A stretch of 14,383 nucleotides of DNA. It comes from an uncultured Brevibacterium sp. (GTDB lineage Bacteria > Actinomycetota > Actinomycetes > Actinomycetales > Brevibacteriaceae). The translations under genes and the position numbers were made by a program. Shown piece after piece: positions 13,611-14,383 of the stretch (positions are counted from its first letter, which is position 1; the number at the start of each line of letters is the position of its first letter). Where the stretch lies: the NCBI GenBank assembly GCA_902489215.1, contig CABTZE010000040.1, positions 1 to 14,383 of the forward strand. The letters run 5' to 3'. The notes beneath the pieces are model-generated. The model was not told the origin of the DNA, searched no databases, and saw only the letters and a program-made list of their open reading frames with translations.

Positions 13611-14333
13611 GTGACACACGATGCCAACGCCATCGGAGGTCCGGACCTCGAAGAGCTTGTGCGCTCCGGGGGAGTGCGTTCGCTGTTTTCTCCAGTCGTT
13701 GATGTCATTACCGGCATGGACGCCGGGTACCGCGTCAGCCACTGTGCAGACACCGACGGAGCGCCGATCAGCCCCCAAGATCTGCGACGGGCCGTCCGCG
13801 ATTCGCACATGGTGGGGGACATCGATTCGTCCATCCGCGAACAGACTCTTCGGGATGCCGAAGCCGCGGGTCTTGAATCCCACACGCGACTGTTTGTGAA
13901 CGCTGAACCGGAATCGCTCGTCACTCTTGAAGACCGCACGGATCGCGACGCTCGGATCATCTTGCAGCTCGATCCGTTAAGCATCGCTGCTCAGCCGGGG
14001 TCAGTGCTGCGTTCAGTGCGCTCGGCCCGCCAGCTGGGCTGGTCGATGGGGATATCGGGCGTCGGGCTCGACCTTGCTACAACGGCTTATCTGCCGCTGG
14101 TCAATCCCGCGGTGGTGGCTCTCCACCCGGGCGTGCTCAAAATAGAAGACAAAGAACACCTGGCTAAGCTCAATATGCTCTTGCGAGCCCACGTTGAACG
14201 CACCGGGGCGGTCGTTGTTGCCGAGGGTGTTGATTCCGAGGACGACCTCATCATGGTGAATGCGCTTGGTGCGCGGTTTGCCACGGGGGAACTGTACGCC
14301 GAGCGCACTGAACGCAGCACTGACCCCGGCTGA
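13611..14333 (+). CDS. Degenerate EAL-domain protein with a probably artefactual 3' end
   Basis: An EAL-fold protein (c-di-GMP phosphodiesterase family) that appears enzymatically inactive. The domain starts almost at the N-terminus: LFSPVVDVITGMDAGYRV matches the usual LFQPIVDLxTGxxxGYEAL, but EAL is replaced by Arg41-Val-Ser. Asn97 (FVNAEPES) and AEGV are kept, whereas the second-strand Glu is Gln119 (IILQLD) and the DDFGTG motif reads SGVGLD (149-154). Translation starts at GTG, with AAGGGGAG (13595-13602) eight bases upstream. Residues 1-229 are native-looking and reach the end of the EAL fold (GARFATGELY). The last 11 residues and the stop come from an inverted copy of positions 13941-14026. 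The real gene probably continues beyond this window, perhaps into a second domain. Confidence 0.8.
   Translation: MTHDANAIGGPDLEELVRSGGVRSLFSPVVDVITGMDAGYRVSHCADTDGAPISPQDLRRAVRDSHMVGDIDSSIREQTLRDAEAAGLESHTRLFVNAEPESLVTLEDRTDRDARIILQLDPLSIAAQPGSVLRSVRSARQLGWSMGISGVGLDLATTAYLPLVNPAVVALHPGVLKIEDKEHLAKLNMLLRAHVERTGAVVVAEGVDSEDDLIMVNALGARFATGELYAERTERSTDPG
13941..14026 (+). repeat. Inverted repeat, left arm (inside the EAL gene)
   Basis: These 86 bases code for the QLDPLSIAAQPG region of the EAL protein. They are the perfect reverse complement of 14298-14383. This arm is in reading context and is evidently the original copy. Confidence 0.97.
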
Positions 14334-14383
14334 GCAGCGATGCTTAACGGATCGAGCTGCAAGATGATCCGAGCGTCGCGATC
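14298..14383 (-). repeat. Inverted repeat, right arm (window end)
   Basis: This is the exact reverse complement of 13941-14026, with no mismatch over 86 bases, after a 271-base spacer. It begins at a codon boundary of the EAL gene and runs to the last base of the window. It supplies the final 11 codons and stop of that frame. It is most likely a fold-back chimera or assembly artefact, though a real inverted duplication cannot be excluded without reads. Confidence 0.95.

Noticed and set aside
14087..14362. Minus-strand frame repeating LDPLSIAAQPGSVLRSVRSA of the EAL protein
   Set aside because: Created only by the inverted copy at the window end; not a second EAL gene.
1..14383. CRISPR array, prophage, insertion sequence or defence system
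   Set aside because: No regularly spaced repeats, transposase or integrase motifs, or known defence domains are seen on either strand.

Overview
This 14.4 kb stretch looks like chromosomal DNA from a GC-rich Gram-positive bacterium of the Actinomycetota. Codons are GC-rich, GTG starts are frequent, some starts look leaderless, and neither tRNA gene encodes its CCA end. The protein families fit too: an NlpC/P60 cell-wall hydrolase with an LGFP-like region, an MgtA/PimB-type GT4 glycosyltransferase and an actinobacterial DMT/NIPA-like transporter. The genus cannot be fixed from the sequence alone.

Layout, left to right. Positions 1-6320 are almost entirely minus-strand: a 72-aa two-helix membrane protein; a zinc alcohol dehydrogenase (AdhP type); a tRNA-Ala(GGC) with its own promoter and terminator; a membrane-anchored DsbA-like protein overlapping a CcdA/DsbD-type electron transporter; a PiT phosphate permease overlapping a small basic membrane protein; and a ribokinase-like sugar kinase. 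A divergent promoter region (6321-6444) leads into a plus-strand acyl-CoA synthetase. This converges on the minus-strand NlpC/P60 gene, with a strong two-way terminator between them. From 9691 onward everything is plus-strand: tRNA-Asn(GTT) with terminator, a DMT transporter overlapping a glycosyltransferase, a DHA2-type MFS exporter, and an EAL-domain protein.

How the genes work together. Three stop/start overlaps of the ATGA type mark coupled pairs: dsbA-ccdA (thiol redox outside the membrane), PiT plus small membrane protein (phosphate uptake), and DMT plus glycosyltransferase (possibly envelope glycolipid synthesis and export). Most of the rest is ordinary housekeeping and envelope biology. 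I found no defence system, CRISPR array, prophage, integron or insertion sequence.

Two things stand out. First, the last 86 bases are a perfect inverted copy of 13941-14026, inside the EAL gene, and they end exactly at the window edge. This looks like a fold-back chimera or assembly artefact that gives the EAL gene a false C-terminus; a genuine inverted duplication is the alternative. Second, the EAL domain has lost most of its catalytic residues, so it is probably a non-enzymatic c-di-GMP-family protein. Smaller points are a PHO-box-like direct repeat before the phosphate permease, two related hairpins with a compensatory base-pair change, and two tRNA promoters sharing the same -35 box and spacing.
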